The translations under genes and the position numbers were made by a program. The notes under the pieces are model-generated. The model saw only the letters and a program-made list of their open reading frames with translations, ran no database searches and had not been told where the DNA came from. Shown in pieces: positions 32,944-40,398 of a stretch of 64,000 bases of DNA. This stretch comes from Oceanicaulis sp. HTCC2633. GTDB lineage: Bacteria; Pseudomonadota; Alphaproteobacteria; Caulobacterales; Maricaulaceae. Every line of letters begins with the position of its first letter. Positions within the stretch are counted from its first letter, which is position 1. The stretch is taken from NCBI RefSeq assembly GCF_000152745.1, contig NZ_CH672428.1:3070488-3134487 (forward strand). Reading direction: 5' to 3'.

Positions 32944-34901
32944 TTGCAGAGCTTGGACGCTATCTGATCGCGCTGGCGCTGCTCGCGAGCCTGGTGCAGA
33001 TCTTCGTCGCTTGGCGCGGCGCGGGCGGCGTGGGCCGTACCGCCTATGTCAAGGCTGGGCAGGCAGCGTCGGAAATCGCCGTTCTGGCGGCGGGCGCGGC
33101 GATGATCCTGCTGATCGCGAGCTTCCTGCGCTCTGACTTCTCCATCGCCTACGTGGCGGCGAACTCCTCGGTCGACAAACCGCTCGCCTACAAGATCGCC
33201 GCCAGCTGGGGCGGGCATGAAGGCTCCATGCTGCTCTGGTGTCTGCTGCTGGCGGTGTTCGGCTATGGCCTCGCCCGCTTCGGCCCGAAGGATGACGGCT
33301 TGCGCTCGCGCGCTGTGAGCTTTCAAGGGCTGCTGCAGACCCTGTTCTTCGGTTTTCTCGCTTTCGCGTCCAACCCGTTCGAACGCCTGTCGCCCGTGCC
33401 GCTTCAGGGCGCCGAGCTCAATCCGATCCTGCAGGACCCGCTCCTCGTGATCCATCCGCCCATGCTCTATGTGGGCTATGTGGGCCTGTCGACGGCCTTC
33501 GCGATCGCCGCGGCGGGCCTGATGCAGAAGACGCCGGGCCGGGCGCTCGCCGCTGCGATCCGTCCCTGGGCGCTGGGCGCCTGGACGGCCTTGACCGCCG
33601 GCATCGCGCTTGGGGCCTTCTGGGCCTATTACGAGCTCGGCTGGGGCGGCTGGTGGTTCTGGGATCCGGTCGAGAACGCCAGCTTCATGCCCTGGCTTCT
33701 GGGCGCGGCGCTGATCCACTCCTCCATCGCCACGGAGAAACGCGGCGCCTTTCCGGGCTGGACCGTCTTTCTGGCGCTTCTGGCCTATATCCTCTCCATC
33801 CTGGGCGCCTTCCTGGTGCGTTCGGGCGTCATCACCTCGGTGCACGCCTTCGCACTCGATCCCGAACGCGGGGTCTGGATTCTGGGCATGCTGGGCGTGT
33901 CCTCGGTCGCGGGCTTCCTGCTGTTTGCGTTGCGCGCCGGTTCGCTGGGCGAGGGGGACGGGTTTGAACCCACGTCCAAGGAAGCGCTGATCGGCGCCAA
34001 CAACCTGCTGCTGGCGGCCACGTCCGGCGTGGTGCTTGTGGGCACGCTGTACCCGATGCTGCTCGAAATGATGGGGGGCGCGACCATTTCGGTCGGCGCG
34101 CCCTATTTCAACGCCGCCGCCACGCCCTTGCTGCTGATCGCGGCGCTGCTGATGCCCGTCGCGCCCTTCCTGCCCTGGTCGAATGGCGGTCTGAAGAACG
34201 CGGTCTCGCAAATGCGCGCGGCGCTGATGCTGATCCCGGTCGCGGCGGTGATCATTGCGCTCTTGTTCGCCGGCGCCAGCCCGCTGGCGGTTGTTGGCGG
34301 CGCTATTGGCGTCTGGGCCATTTCGGGCGCCGTGATGGATCTGGGCCAGTTCCTGCCCGTCGCCATGGCGCGCGGACAGAAGCTTCTGGTGATCGGACGC
34401 GCCATGGCCCATGCCGGCGTTGGCTTCATTGCGCTCGGCGCGGCGGCTGACGCTTCGCGTCCGCCGGATCAGAACATCGCGCTGGCGCCGGGCGAAAGCG
34501 TCGCCATTGCGGGCCGCGAGCTGACGCTGGACGGCGTGCGCCGCGCGGATGGTCCGAATTATATGGCTGACCGCGCGCGCATTCTGGTGGATGGCGGCGA
34601 GGGGGGCGTGATGTCGCCCGAACGCCGCTTCTACGCCGGCGCCAATCAGACCACGCGCGAGGTCGCGCTCAAATCCTCGATCGCTGGGGATCTTTATGTC
34701 TCGGTGGGCGAGGCGCGTCTGCGTCAGGACGGCTCGACCGCCTTTGAAACGCGGGTCGCCTTCCACCCGCTGATCTGGTCGTTGAGTCTGGGGGCCATCT
34801 TCATTGTTCTGGGCGGCGGGTTGTCGCTGACGGGACGGATGCGCGCCCATGCGCCCCTGGTCGAGCGAGATGCGTCGGCCCGGCCCGCGGAGGCGGTGTG
34901 A
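32940..34901 (+). CDS. ccmF: Cytochrome c heme lyase subunit CcmF (CycK)
   Basis: CcmF joins heme from CcmE to apocytochrome c. The 653-residue polytopic membrane protein has about 14-15 hydrophobic segments and the tryptophan-rich WWD motif in WGGWWFWDPVENASFMPW near residue 240. The conserved KIAASWGGHEGSMLLW lies near residue 85 and histidine-bearing loops follow. The length is usual for the family. It is overlapped by ccmH by four bases. Confidence 0.98.
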   Translation: MIAELGRYLIALALLASLVQIFVAWRGAGGVGRTAYVKAGQAASEIAVLAAGAAMILLIASFLRSDFSIAYVAANSSVDKPLAYKIAASWGGHEGSMLLWCLLLAVFGYGLARFGPKDDGLRSRAVSFQGLLQTLFFGFLAFASNPFERLSPVPLQGAELNPILQDPLLVIHPPMLYVGYVGLSTAFAIAAAGLMQKTPGRALAAAIRPWALGAWTALTAGIALGAFWAYYELGWGGWWFWDPVENASFMPWLLGAALIHSSIATEKRGAFPGWTVFLALLAYILSILGAFLVRSGVITSVHAFALDPERGVWILGMLGVSSVAGFLLFALRAGSLGEGDGFEPTSKEALIGANNLLLAATSGVVLVGTLYPMLLEMMGGATISVGAPYFNAAATPLLLIAALLMPVAPFLPWSNGGLKNAVSQMRAALMLIPVAAVIIALLFAGASPLAVVGGAIGVWAISGAVMDLGQFLPVAMARGQKLLVIGRAMAHAGVGFIALGAAADASRPPDQNIALAPGESVAIAGRELTLDGVRRADGPNYMADRARILVDGGEGGVMSPERRFYAGANQTTREVALKSSIAGDLYVSVGEARLRQDGSTAFETRVAFHPLIWSLSLGAIFIVLGGGLSLTGRMRAHAPLVERDASARPAEAV

Positions 34902-35275
34902 TGAAGGCTCTGATCCTCGCGCTGGCCCTCGCGGCGCAAGCCGCGCCGGCAGGCCAGCTCTCCGCCGATGACGAGGCGCGCGCCCAGGCGCTGATGCGGG
35001 AAGTGCGCTGCATGGTCTGCGCGGGGGAATCCATTCTCGATTCCAACGCCGCACAGGCGCAGGACATGCGTCGCTATGTGCGCGAGCAGGTGGCGCAGGG
35101 CGCTGATGACGACGCGGTCCGCGAGGCGCTGGTCCAGCGTTTCGGCTATGCCGTGCTGATGCGTCCGCCGGTGGATTCCAATACGATCCTGTTGTGGGTG
35201 ACGCCTGTGGTGCTGGTGCTTCTGGGGGGCGGGCTGTTGGCGAACGCCATGCGCAAACGTCCCACAAAACCGTGA
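34898..35275 (+). CDS. ccmH: Cytochrome c maturation protein CcmH (CycL)
   Basis: CcmH keeps the heme-binding cysteines of apocytochrome c reduced. The 125-residue protein has a signal-like N-terminus, the redox motif RCMVCAGESI near residue 36, and a C-terminal membrane anchor (about residues 97-115). It is the short single-domain form, since the TPR part is on ccmI. No ccmG thioredoxin gene lies in this operon; it must be elsewhere in the genome. Confidence 0.95.
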   Translation: MMKALILALALAAQAAPAGQLSADDEARAQALMREVRCMVCAGESILDSNAAQAQDMRRYVREQVAQGADDDAVREALVQRFGYAVLMRPPVDSNTILLWVTPVVLVLLGGGLLANAMRKRPTKP

Positions 35276-35346
35276 GCAGGCCTTGTCTTGAAGCCTGAGC
35301 GGGACGTCGCCACCTCATCACGGTAATCAGAGGATGAGAGGCTGGG

Positions 35347-36552
35347 ATGGCGCGATCGCAGAAAGTCACGTTTGAAGGCGCAGCAGGCGATGTTCTGGCG
35401 GCGCGGCTGGACCGCCCGAATGGGCCGATCAGGGCCTGGGCCCTGTTCGCGCATTGCTTTTCCTGCTCCAAGGACGTGCACGCCGCTCAACGGATTTCCC
35501 GACGCCTGACCACCCATGGCTATGCCGTGTTGCGGTTCGACTTTACCGGGCTGGGCCAGTCCGAGGGTGATTTCGCCAACACCAATTTCAGCTCCAATGT
35601 GGAAGACCTGATCAAGGCGGCGGATTATCTGCGCGAGACCCAGGAGGCGCCGCGTCTTCTGGTCGGTCATTCCCTGGGCGGCGCGGCGGTCATCGCGGCG
35701 GCGCCCTCCATCCCGGAAGTGAAGGCGGTCGCCACCCTGAACGCCCCGGCGGACGCTGAGCATGTGCGTCATCATTTCAGTCGGGATGAGGTGGAGGCGA
35801 TCGAGGCCAACGGCTCCGCCCGCGTCTCGCTGGCCGGACGCGATTTCACCATCAAGAAGCAGTTCCTGGACGATATCGAGGACCACAAGCTTGAAGCCGT
35901 GGTCGGCGAGATGAAGGCCGCGCTCCTGATCGCGCATTCGCCCATAGACGAGACGGTCGGCATCGAGAACGCCACGCGCCTGTTCGTGGCCGCCCGCCAT
36001 CCCAAGAGCTTTCTGAGTCTGGATGACGCCGATCATCTGCTGAGCCGGGAGGCGGACACCAATTACGCCGCGGACGCCATCGCCGCCTGGGCGAGCCGTT
36101 ATGCGCCGCCGGCGCCGGTCGGGCGGCCGCCGCAACTGAAGGCCGGCGAGACAGCGATTGTCGCGGAGACCGGGCTGGGCGGCTTTCACAGCTGGGCGGT
36201 GACGGGCGAGCACGCCTTCATCGTGGATGAACCCGAACAGGTTGGCGGGCTGGATGGCGGCCCGGCGCCCTATGATCTTCTGTCGGCGGCGCTCGGCGCC
36301 TGCACCACCATGACCTTGCGCATGTACGCCAATCACAAGGGGATCGAGCTGGGGCGCATCACGACAAGGGTCACCCATAGCAAGGTGAAGGCCGAAGGGC
36401 CGTCAGACCTGTTTGAACGCGAGATCGAGGTGGAGGGTCTGGAAGACGAATCCCTGCAACTCAAGCTCCTGGAAATTGCGAACAAATGCCCGGTGCACCG
36501 CACGCTGGAACGCGGCGCGCATGTGGAAAGCCGCTATAAAACAACGCGCTGA
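35347..36552 (+). CDS. Bifunctional alpha/beta hydrolase - OsmC family fusion protein
   Basis: The 401-residue protein joins an alpha/beta hydrolase (residues 1 to about 250, nucleophile serine in VGHSLGGAA near residue 103, late histidine in DDADHLLS) to an OsmC/Ohr-like domain (about 270-400). The latter has the two redox cysteines in GACTTMTLRMY and NKCPVHRTLE. OsmC-like proteins reduce organic hydroperoxides. This fusion is known in many bacteria, so it is not a cloning or assembly artefact. It stands alone, 71 bases after ccmH. Confidence 0.92.
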   Translation: MARSQKVTFEGAAGDVLAARLDRPNGPIRAWALFAHCFSCSKDVHAAQRISRRLTTHGYAVLRFDFTGLGQSEGDFANTNFSSNVEDLIKAADYLRETQEAPRLLVGHSLGGAAVIAAAPSIPEVKAVATLNAPADAEHVRHHFSRDEVEAIEANGSARVSLAGRDFTIKKQFLDDIEDHKLEAVVGEMKAALLIAHSPIDETVGIENATRLFVAARHPKSFLSLDDADHLLSREADTNYAADAIAAWASRYAPPAPVGRPPQLKAGETAIVAETGLGGFHSWAVTGEHAFIVDEPEQVGGLDGGPAPYDLLSAALGACTTMTLRMYANHKGIELGRITTRVTHSKVKAEGPSDLFEREIEVEGLEDESLQLKLLEIANKCPVHRTLERGAHVESRYKTTR

Positions 36553-36569
36553 GACGCCTCGCCTGATAA

Positions 36570-36594
36570 TTACGGAACCGTAAGGTTGCCGTAA
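36570..36594 (+). promoter_or_regulatory. Palindrome and GTAA direct repeats before degP, candidate CpxR-like operator
   Basis: A perfect palindrome (TTACGG-AA-CCGTAA, 36570-36583) is followed by a second CCGTAA at 36589. This gives GTAA-N7-GTAA at an 11-base step, close to the CpxR consensus of E. coli (GTAAA, 4-8 bases, GTAAA). It lies about 85-110 bases before the degP start, a normal place for an activator site. Confidence 0.45.
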
Positions 36595-36677
36595 TATTCC
36601 TGTCAGCCGCACCCTGTCATCAAATTCATGTTCCCATGGACCGGTTCGCCGGTTCTGACCCGCGCAAAGGACTGTGA

Positions 36678-38162
36678 TTGTCTGCCATGAAACTCACCCA
36701 ACGTTTGATCCTGTCCGCCGCTGTCGCCGCTCTCTCTCTGGGAGCCGTGACCACATTCGCCGTGAACGCGCAGGAAGCGCCGTCCGCCTATTCCCATGCT
36801 GCGCCGAATGGCGCGCCGATGAGCTTCGCCAGCCTGATTGAGCAGGTCAGTCCGGCCGTGGTCTCCATCGAGGCGGAAGGGCGTGTGGATAGCGCGAATG
36901 CGCCGGACATGTCGCAACTGCCGCCGCAATTCCGCGAGTTTTTCGAGCGCTTTGGAGGCATGCCGGATCAGCCGCGCGAGCGCCGCGCCCAGGGCTCGGG
37001 CTTCTTCATCTCCGCAGACGGCTATGTGGTCACCAACAATCACGTCATCGAGGGTGCGGACACGATCCGCGTGGTGCTGACGGACGGACGTTCTCTGGAT
37101 GCGACGGTTGTGGGCACGGATGTGGCCACCGATCTCGCCTTGCTGCGCGTGGCTGAAGAGGACGAGCCCTTCGCCTATGTGGAGCTGGAACGCGATCTGA
37201 ACATCCGCGTCGGCGACTGGGTCGTGGCCGTCGGAAATCCGTTCGGCCTGGGCGGCACCGCCACGGCGGGCATCATCTCCGCGACGGGGCGCCAGATGGG
37301 CGCCGCGCAAGCCTATACCGACTTCCTGCAGATCGATGCGCCGATCAATCGCGGCAATTCCGGCGGTCCGGCCTTTGACCTGGATGGCAAGGTGATCGGG
37401 GTGAACTCCGCCATCATCAGCCCGACGGGCGGCAATGTGGGCATCGGCTTCGCCATCCCCTCCGATCTCGCCGCCACCGTGATCGATCAGCTGATCGAAA
37501 ACGGCGAGGTGCGCCGCGGCTATCTGGGCATCGCGCCGGCGGTGCTGACCGATGATCTCAAGGACGCGATGGGCCTGGCGGACGATCTGGAAGGGGTTCT
37601 GATCAACCAGGTGCTCGATGACACGCCGGCTCAGGCTGCAGGCCTCGAGAATGGCGACATCATCCTCGAAATCAATGGCGAGCCCGTTGACGATCCGCGC
37701 GAGCTGACCCGTCGGGTCGGGGCTTTCGCGCTGGGCGAACGCGTCGCCTTCCGCATTCTGCGCGACGAGCGCGAGCGCACGATCCGGGTCGAGCTGACCG
37801 AGCGTCCTGACGCCTCGACCCCGGCCCAGACCGCCCCGTCCGAAGCTGGCGCTGCGGCGCAATTCGGTCTGGCGCTGAGCGTGCCGGATGAGGCCGAGCG
37901 TGAAGCGCTCGAGCTTGAGGGCCGCGGCCTTCTGGTTGAAGGCGTTCGTCCGGGTTCTGAGGCCTCGGAGAAGGGTCTGCGTCCGGGCGATGTGATCCTT
38001 GAAGCGGGCGGGCGCGATCTGAACGCCCTGTCCGATTTCGAGGCGGCCGTGGAGGATGCGCGTGAGCGCGACCGCCGCGCGCTTCTGGTCTTCGTGGTGT
38101 CCCAGAACGGCCAGCGCCGTTACGCCGCGTTGGAAATGCCGTCCGAAGAGGCGGATGAATAA
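36678..38162 (+). CDS. degP: Periplasmic serine protease DegP/HtrA (Do family)
   Basis: DegP degrades misfolded envelope proteins. The protein (up to 494 residues) has a signal peptide (cleaved near VNAQE) and a trypsin-like domain with catalytic His (VTNNHVIEG), Asp (DVATDLALL) and Ser (NRGNSGGPA). Two PDZ domains follow (about 265-360 and 410-490). The start is either TTG at 36678, with AAGGA 6 bases before it, or ATG at 36687, which lies too far from that site. It is followed by a response regulator and kinase, as in rhizobial degP loci. Confidence 0.95.
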   Translation: MSAMKLTQRLILSAAVAALSLGAVTTFAVNAQEAPSAYSHAAPNGAPMSFASLIEQVSPAVVSIEAEGRVDSANAPDMSQLPPQFREFFERFGGMPDQPRERRAQGSGFFISADGYVVTNNHVIEGADTIRVVLTDGRSLDATVVGTDVATDLALLRVAEEDEPFAYVELERDLNIRVGDWVVAVGNPFGLGGTATAGIISATGRQMGAAQAYTDFLQIDAPINRGNSGGPAFDLDGKVIGVNSAIISPTGGNVGIGFAIPSDLAATVIDQLIENGEVRRGYLGIAPAVLTDDLKDAMGLADDLEGVLINQVLDDTPAQAAGLENGDIILEINGEPVDDPRELTRRVGAFALGERVAFRILRDERERTIRVELTERPDASTPAQTAPSEAGAAAQFGLALSVPDEAEREALELEGRGLLVEGVRPGSEASEKGLRPGDVILEAGGRDLNALSDFEAAVEDARERDRRALLVFVVSQNGQRRYAALEMPSEEADE

Positions 38163-38172
38163 CAACAACACG

Positions 38173-38202
38173 CAGGCGCCGGGTCGGGACGGCCGGCGCC
38201 TG
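38173..38202 (+). other. Intercistronic hairpin between degP and the response regulator gene
   Basis: A perfect 10-base stem (CAGGCGCCGG with CCGGCGCCTG) encloses 10 bases in the 62-base gap. It lacks a proper T run (TTCTGG follows), so it is more likely an mRNA stability or partial attenuation element than a full terminator. Confidence 0.55.
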
Positions 38203-38224
38203 TTCTGGTTCGGGAGAGTGAGTC

Positions 38225-38896
38225 ATGCGTATTCTGATCGTGGAAGACGACCGGGAGGTCGCGGGCAACATTGCGAAAATGTTGCGTGAATCCGGACATG
38301 TGGTCGATATGGCCCATGATGGCGAGGATGGCCTCGCCATGGCGCGTGACGGCGCGTTCGACGTGCTGATCGTGGACAGGATGATGCCGCGCCGCGACGG
38401 CCTGTCGATGATCTCCATCCTGCGTGAAGAGGGCGACAAGACGCCCGCGCTGGTGCTGTCGGCCCTGGGCGAGGTGGATGACCGCGTCGCCGGTCTGACC
38501 GCAGGCGGCGACGACTATCTTGTCAAACCCTACGCCCCTTCCGAGCTTAAGGCCCGTGTGGACGCCCTGGCGCGACGCCGGGACCCCGAGGCGCTGAAGA
38601 CCCGCCTTCAAGTGGGCGATCTGGAAATGGATCTTCTCGCGCGCACGGTGAAGCGCGGGGAAGAGGCGATCCAGCTGCAGCCGCGCGAATTCCGCCTGCT
38701 GGAATTTCTCATGCGTCACGCCGGACAGGTCGTGACCCGCACCATGCTGCTGGAAAAGGTCTGGGACTATCATTTCGACCCCCAGACCAATGTCATCGAC
38801 GTGCATATCTCGCGGCTGCGTTCGAAGATCGACAAGCCGTTCGACACCTCCATGCTGCACACCGTGCGCGGGGCAGGCTATCGTCTGTCCAACTAG
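38225..38896 (+). CDS. OmpR/PhoB-family response regulator downstream of degP
   Basis: This 223-residue regulator has the receiver domain at residues 1-115, with acidic pocket VEDDRE, phospho-acceptor in LIVDRMMPRRDG near residue 51, and lysine in DYLVKPYAPSELKAR. The winged-helix output domain (about 125-220) has VIDVHISRLRSKID. It resembles the copper/envelope-stress group (CusR, CpxR types). It lies between degP and its likely kinase and may control degP through the GTAA repeats upstream, which is an inference. Confidence 0.93.
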   Translation: MRILIVEDDREVAGNIAKMLRESGHVVDMAHDGEDGLAMARDGAFDVLIVDRMMPRRDGLSMISILREEGDKTPALVLSALGEVDDRVAGLTAGGDDYLVKPYAPSELKARVDALARRRDPEALKTRLQVGDLEMDLLARTVKRGEEAIQLQPREFRLLEFLMRHAGQVVTRTMLLEKVWDYHFDPQTNVIDVHISRLRSKIDKPFDTSMLHTVRGAGYRLSN

Positions 38897-38917
38897 GCCT
38901 GAGCGGCGGGGGACACA

Positions 38918-40354
38918 CTGGACACGCAAACCCATAAAAGCTGGCGGGCGCCCGCGTTTCTGCGGACGACCGCCTTCCGGCTGACGCTGCTGTCTGCGGC
39001 GCTGTTTGCGCTGTCGAGTTTCGTGATCCTCGCGCTCGTCTACGCCGCGTCCGTCAGCGCCGCGCTGCGCCGGGCGGACGCGTCGATTTCCGCCGAAGTC
39101 GCCGAGATCCAGACGCTCTATGGCGAGCGCGGCTACCAGGGCGCCTATCGCTATCTGGTCCAGCGTTCGGTCGGCGGCGGCGAATTCTTCTACATGCTGC
39201 TCGACCCGCAAGGGCAACAGCTGGTGGGCAATATCTATGGCCTGCCCGAAGCCCCGACCGATCCCCAGGGCCGGGTGCGCTTCACCTATGACCGTCAGCC
39301 CGTGGACGGGGTGATCGACCGCGCCGAGGAAGGCCGGGACGCGCGCGGCCAGATCGTCGAGCTGGGCGATGGCTATCAGCTCTTCGTCGGTCTCGACGTG
39401 GAAGAGGAAAGCCGCTTCGTCGCCAACACGCTGAACTCGGTGCTGATTGCTTCGGGGCTTTCGCTGGCTCTGGGCATCGTGTCGGGCGCCGTGGTGTCGC
39501 GGCGCTTTGCGCGGCGTCTCGACGGCATTAACGAGGCGGCCCGCGCGGTGATGACCGGCAAGCTCGACACCCGCGCGCCTCGCACTTATTCGGGCGATGA
39601 GCTCGATGAGCTCTCGCGCAATTTCAACGACATGCTCGACCGCGTGGAAAACCTGATGCACCGCATGCGCACGGCGGGCGATTCCATCGCCCACGATCTG
39701 CGCCTGCCGCTGACCCGGATGCGCGGGCGGATCGAATCCGCCCTCGTCGAGGAAGGCGATGTGGAGGCGCGCGAGGCCGCGCTGATGCAGGCCGTCAGCG
39801 ATGTGGACGAGCTTTTGAAAACCTTCAACGCGGTGCTCTCCCTGTCGCGCCTTCAGACCGGCGAGCGCCGCCGCGCCTTCGAGAGCATCAATCTGGGCGC
39901 GCTGATGGAAGACATGTGCGAGCTCTACGAGCCGGTGTGCGAGGATGCGGGCACCGAATTCCTCTGCGAATGCACGCCCGATCTCATGCTGACAGGGGAT
40001 CGCGAGCTGATCGCCCAGGCCATCGCCAACCTGCTCGACAACGCCATCAAGTACACCCCCGATGGCGGCGCCATCGCCTTGCGCGGTCGCAAGACGGGCG
40101 AGGGGCGGATCGAGCTGTCGGTCACCGACACCGGCCCCGGCATTCCCGCCGAGGATCGCGAGCGGGTGCTGGAGCGCTTTGTGCGCCTTGATCGCTCACG
40201 CAATCAGCCCGGCGTGGGGCTCGGCCTGTCGCTGGTGCACGCCATCGCGGAAGTGCATGGCGCGACCCTGAGCCTTGATGACGGCCCCGGCGCCGTGGAC
40301 GGCGCGGGCCCCGGCCTCAGGATCGCTCTGACCTTTCCGAAGCGGAAAGCCTGA
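38918..40354 (+). CDS. Sensor histidine kinase with probable CTG start
   Basis: From a CTG at 38918 the protein has 478 residues. There is a membrane segment at about residues 24-47, a periplasmic sensor region, a second membrane segment (about 180-200), HAMP, then DHp with H-box SIAHDLRLPLTRM near residue 262. The HATPase domain has LLDNAIKYT, DTGPGIP and GVGLGLSLV. The only ordinary start (GTG 39023) lies inside the first membrane segment. No ATG, GTG or TTG is in frame between it and the stop at 38900. The CTG has GGGGGA 4 bases upstream. It pairs with the regulator 21 bases upstream. Confidence 0.88.
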   Translation: MDTQTHKSWRAPAFLRTTAFRLTLLSAALFALSSFVILALVYAASVSAALRRADASISAEVAEIQTLYGERGYQGAYRYLVQRSVGGGEFFYMLLDPQGQQLVGNIYGLPEAPTDPQGRVRFTYDRQPVDGVIDRAEEGRDARGQIVELGDGYQLFVGLDVEEESRFVANTLNSVLIASGLSLALGIVSGAVVSRRFARRLDGINEAARAVMTGKLDTRAPRTYSGDELDELSRNFNDMLDRVENLMHRMRTAGDSIAHDLRLPLTRMRGRIESALVEEGDVEAREAALMQAVSDVDELLKTFNAVLSLSRLQTGERRRAFESINLGALMEDMCELYEPVCEDAGTEFLCECTPDLMLTGDRELIAQAIANLLDNAIKYTPDGGAIALRGRKTGEGRIELSVTDTGPGIPAEDRERVLERFVRLDRSRNQPGVGLGLSLVHAIAEVHGATLSLDDGPGAVDGAGPGLRIALTFPKRKA

Positions 40355-40398
40355 GCGGACGTCTTGCCCTTGATCGCGGCGCGCCGCACCCTTTGCCC

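Noticed and set aside
34898-35346. A ccmG thioredoxin gene in the ccm operon
   Set aside because: After ccmH only 71 bases remain before the hydrolase-OsmC gene, and no CxxC thioredoxin frame is present.
32892-35471. 859-codon minus-strand frame opposite ccmF/ccmH
   Set aside because: The ccm genes on the plus strand have all family motifs and overlap as an operon; the opposite frame is low-complexity Arg/Gln/His sequence.
36603-38171. 522-codon minus-strand frame opposite degP
   Set aside because: degP shows a full catalytic triad and two PDZ domains; the opposite frame is a composition shadow.
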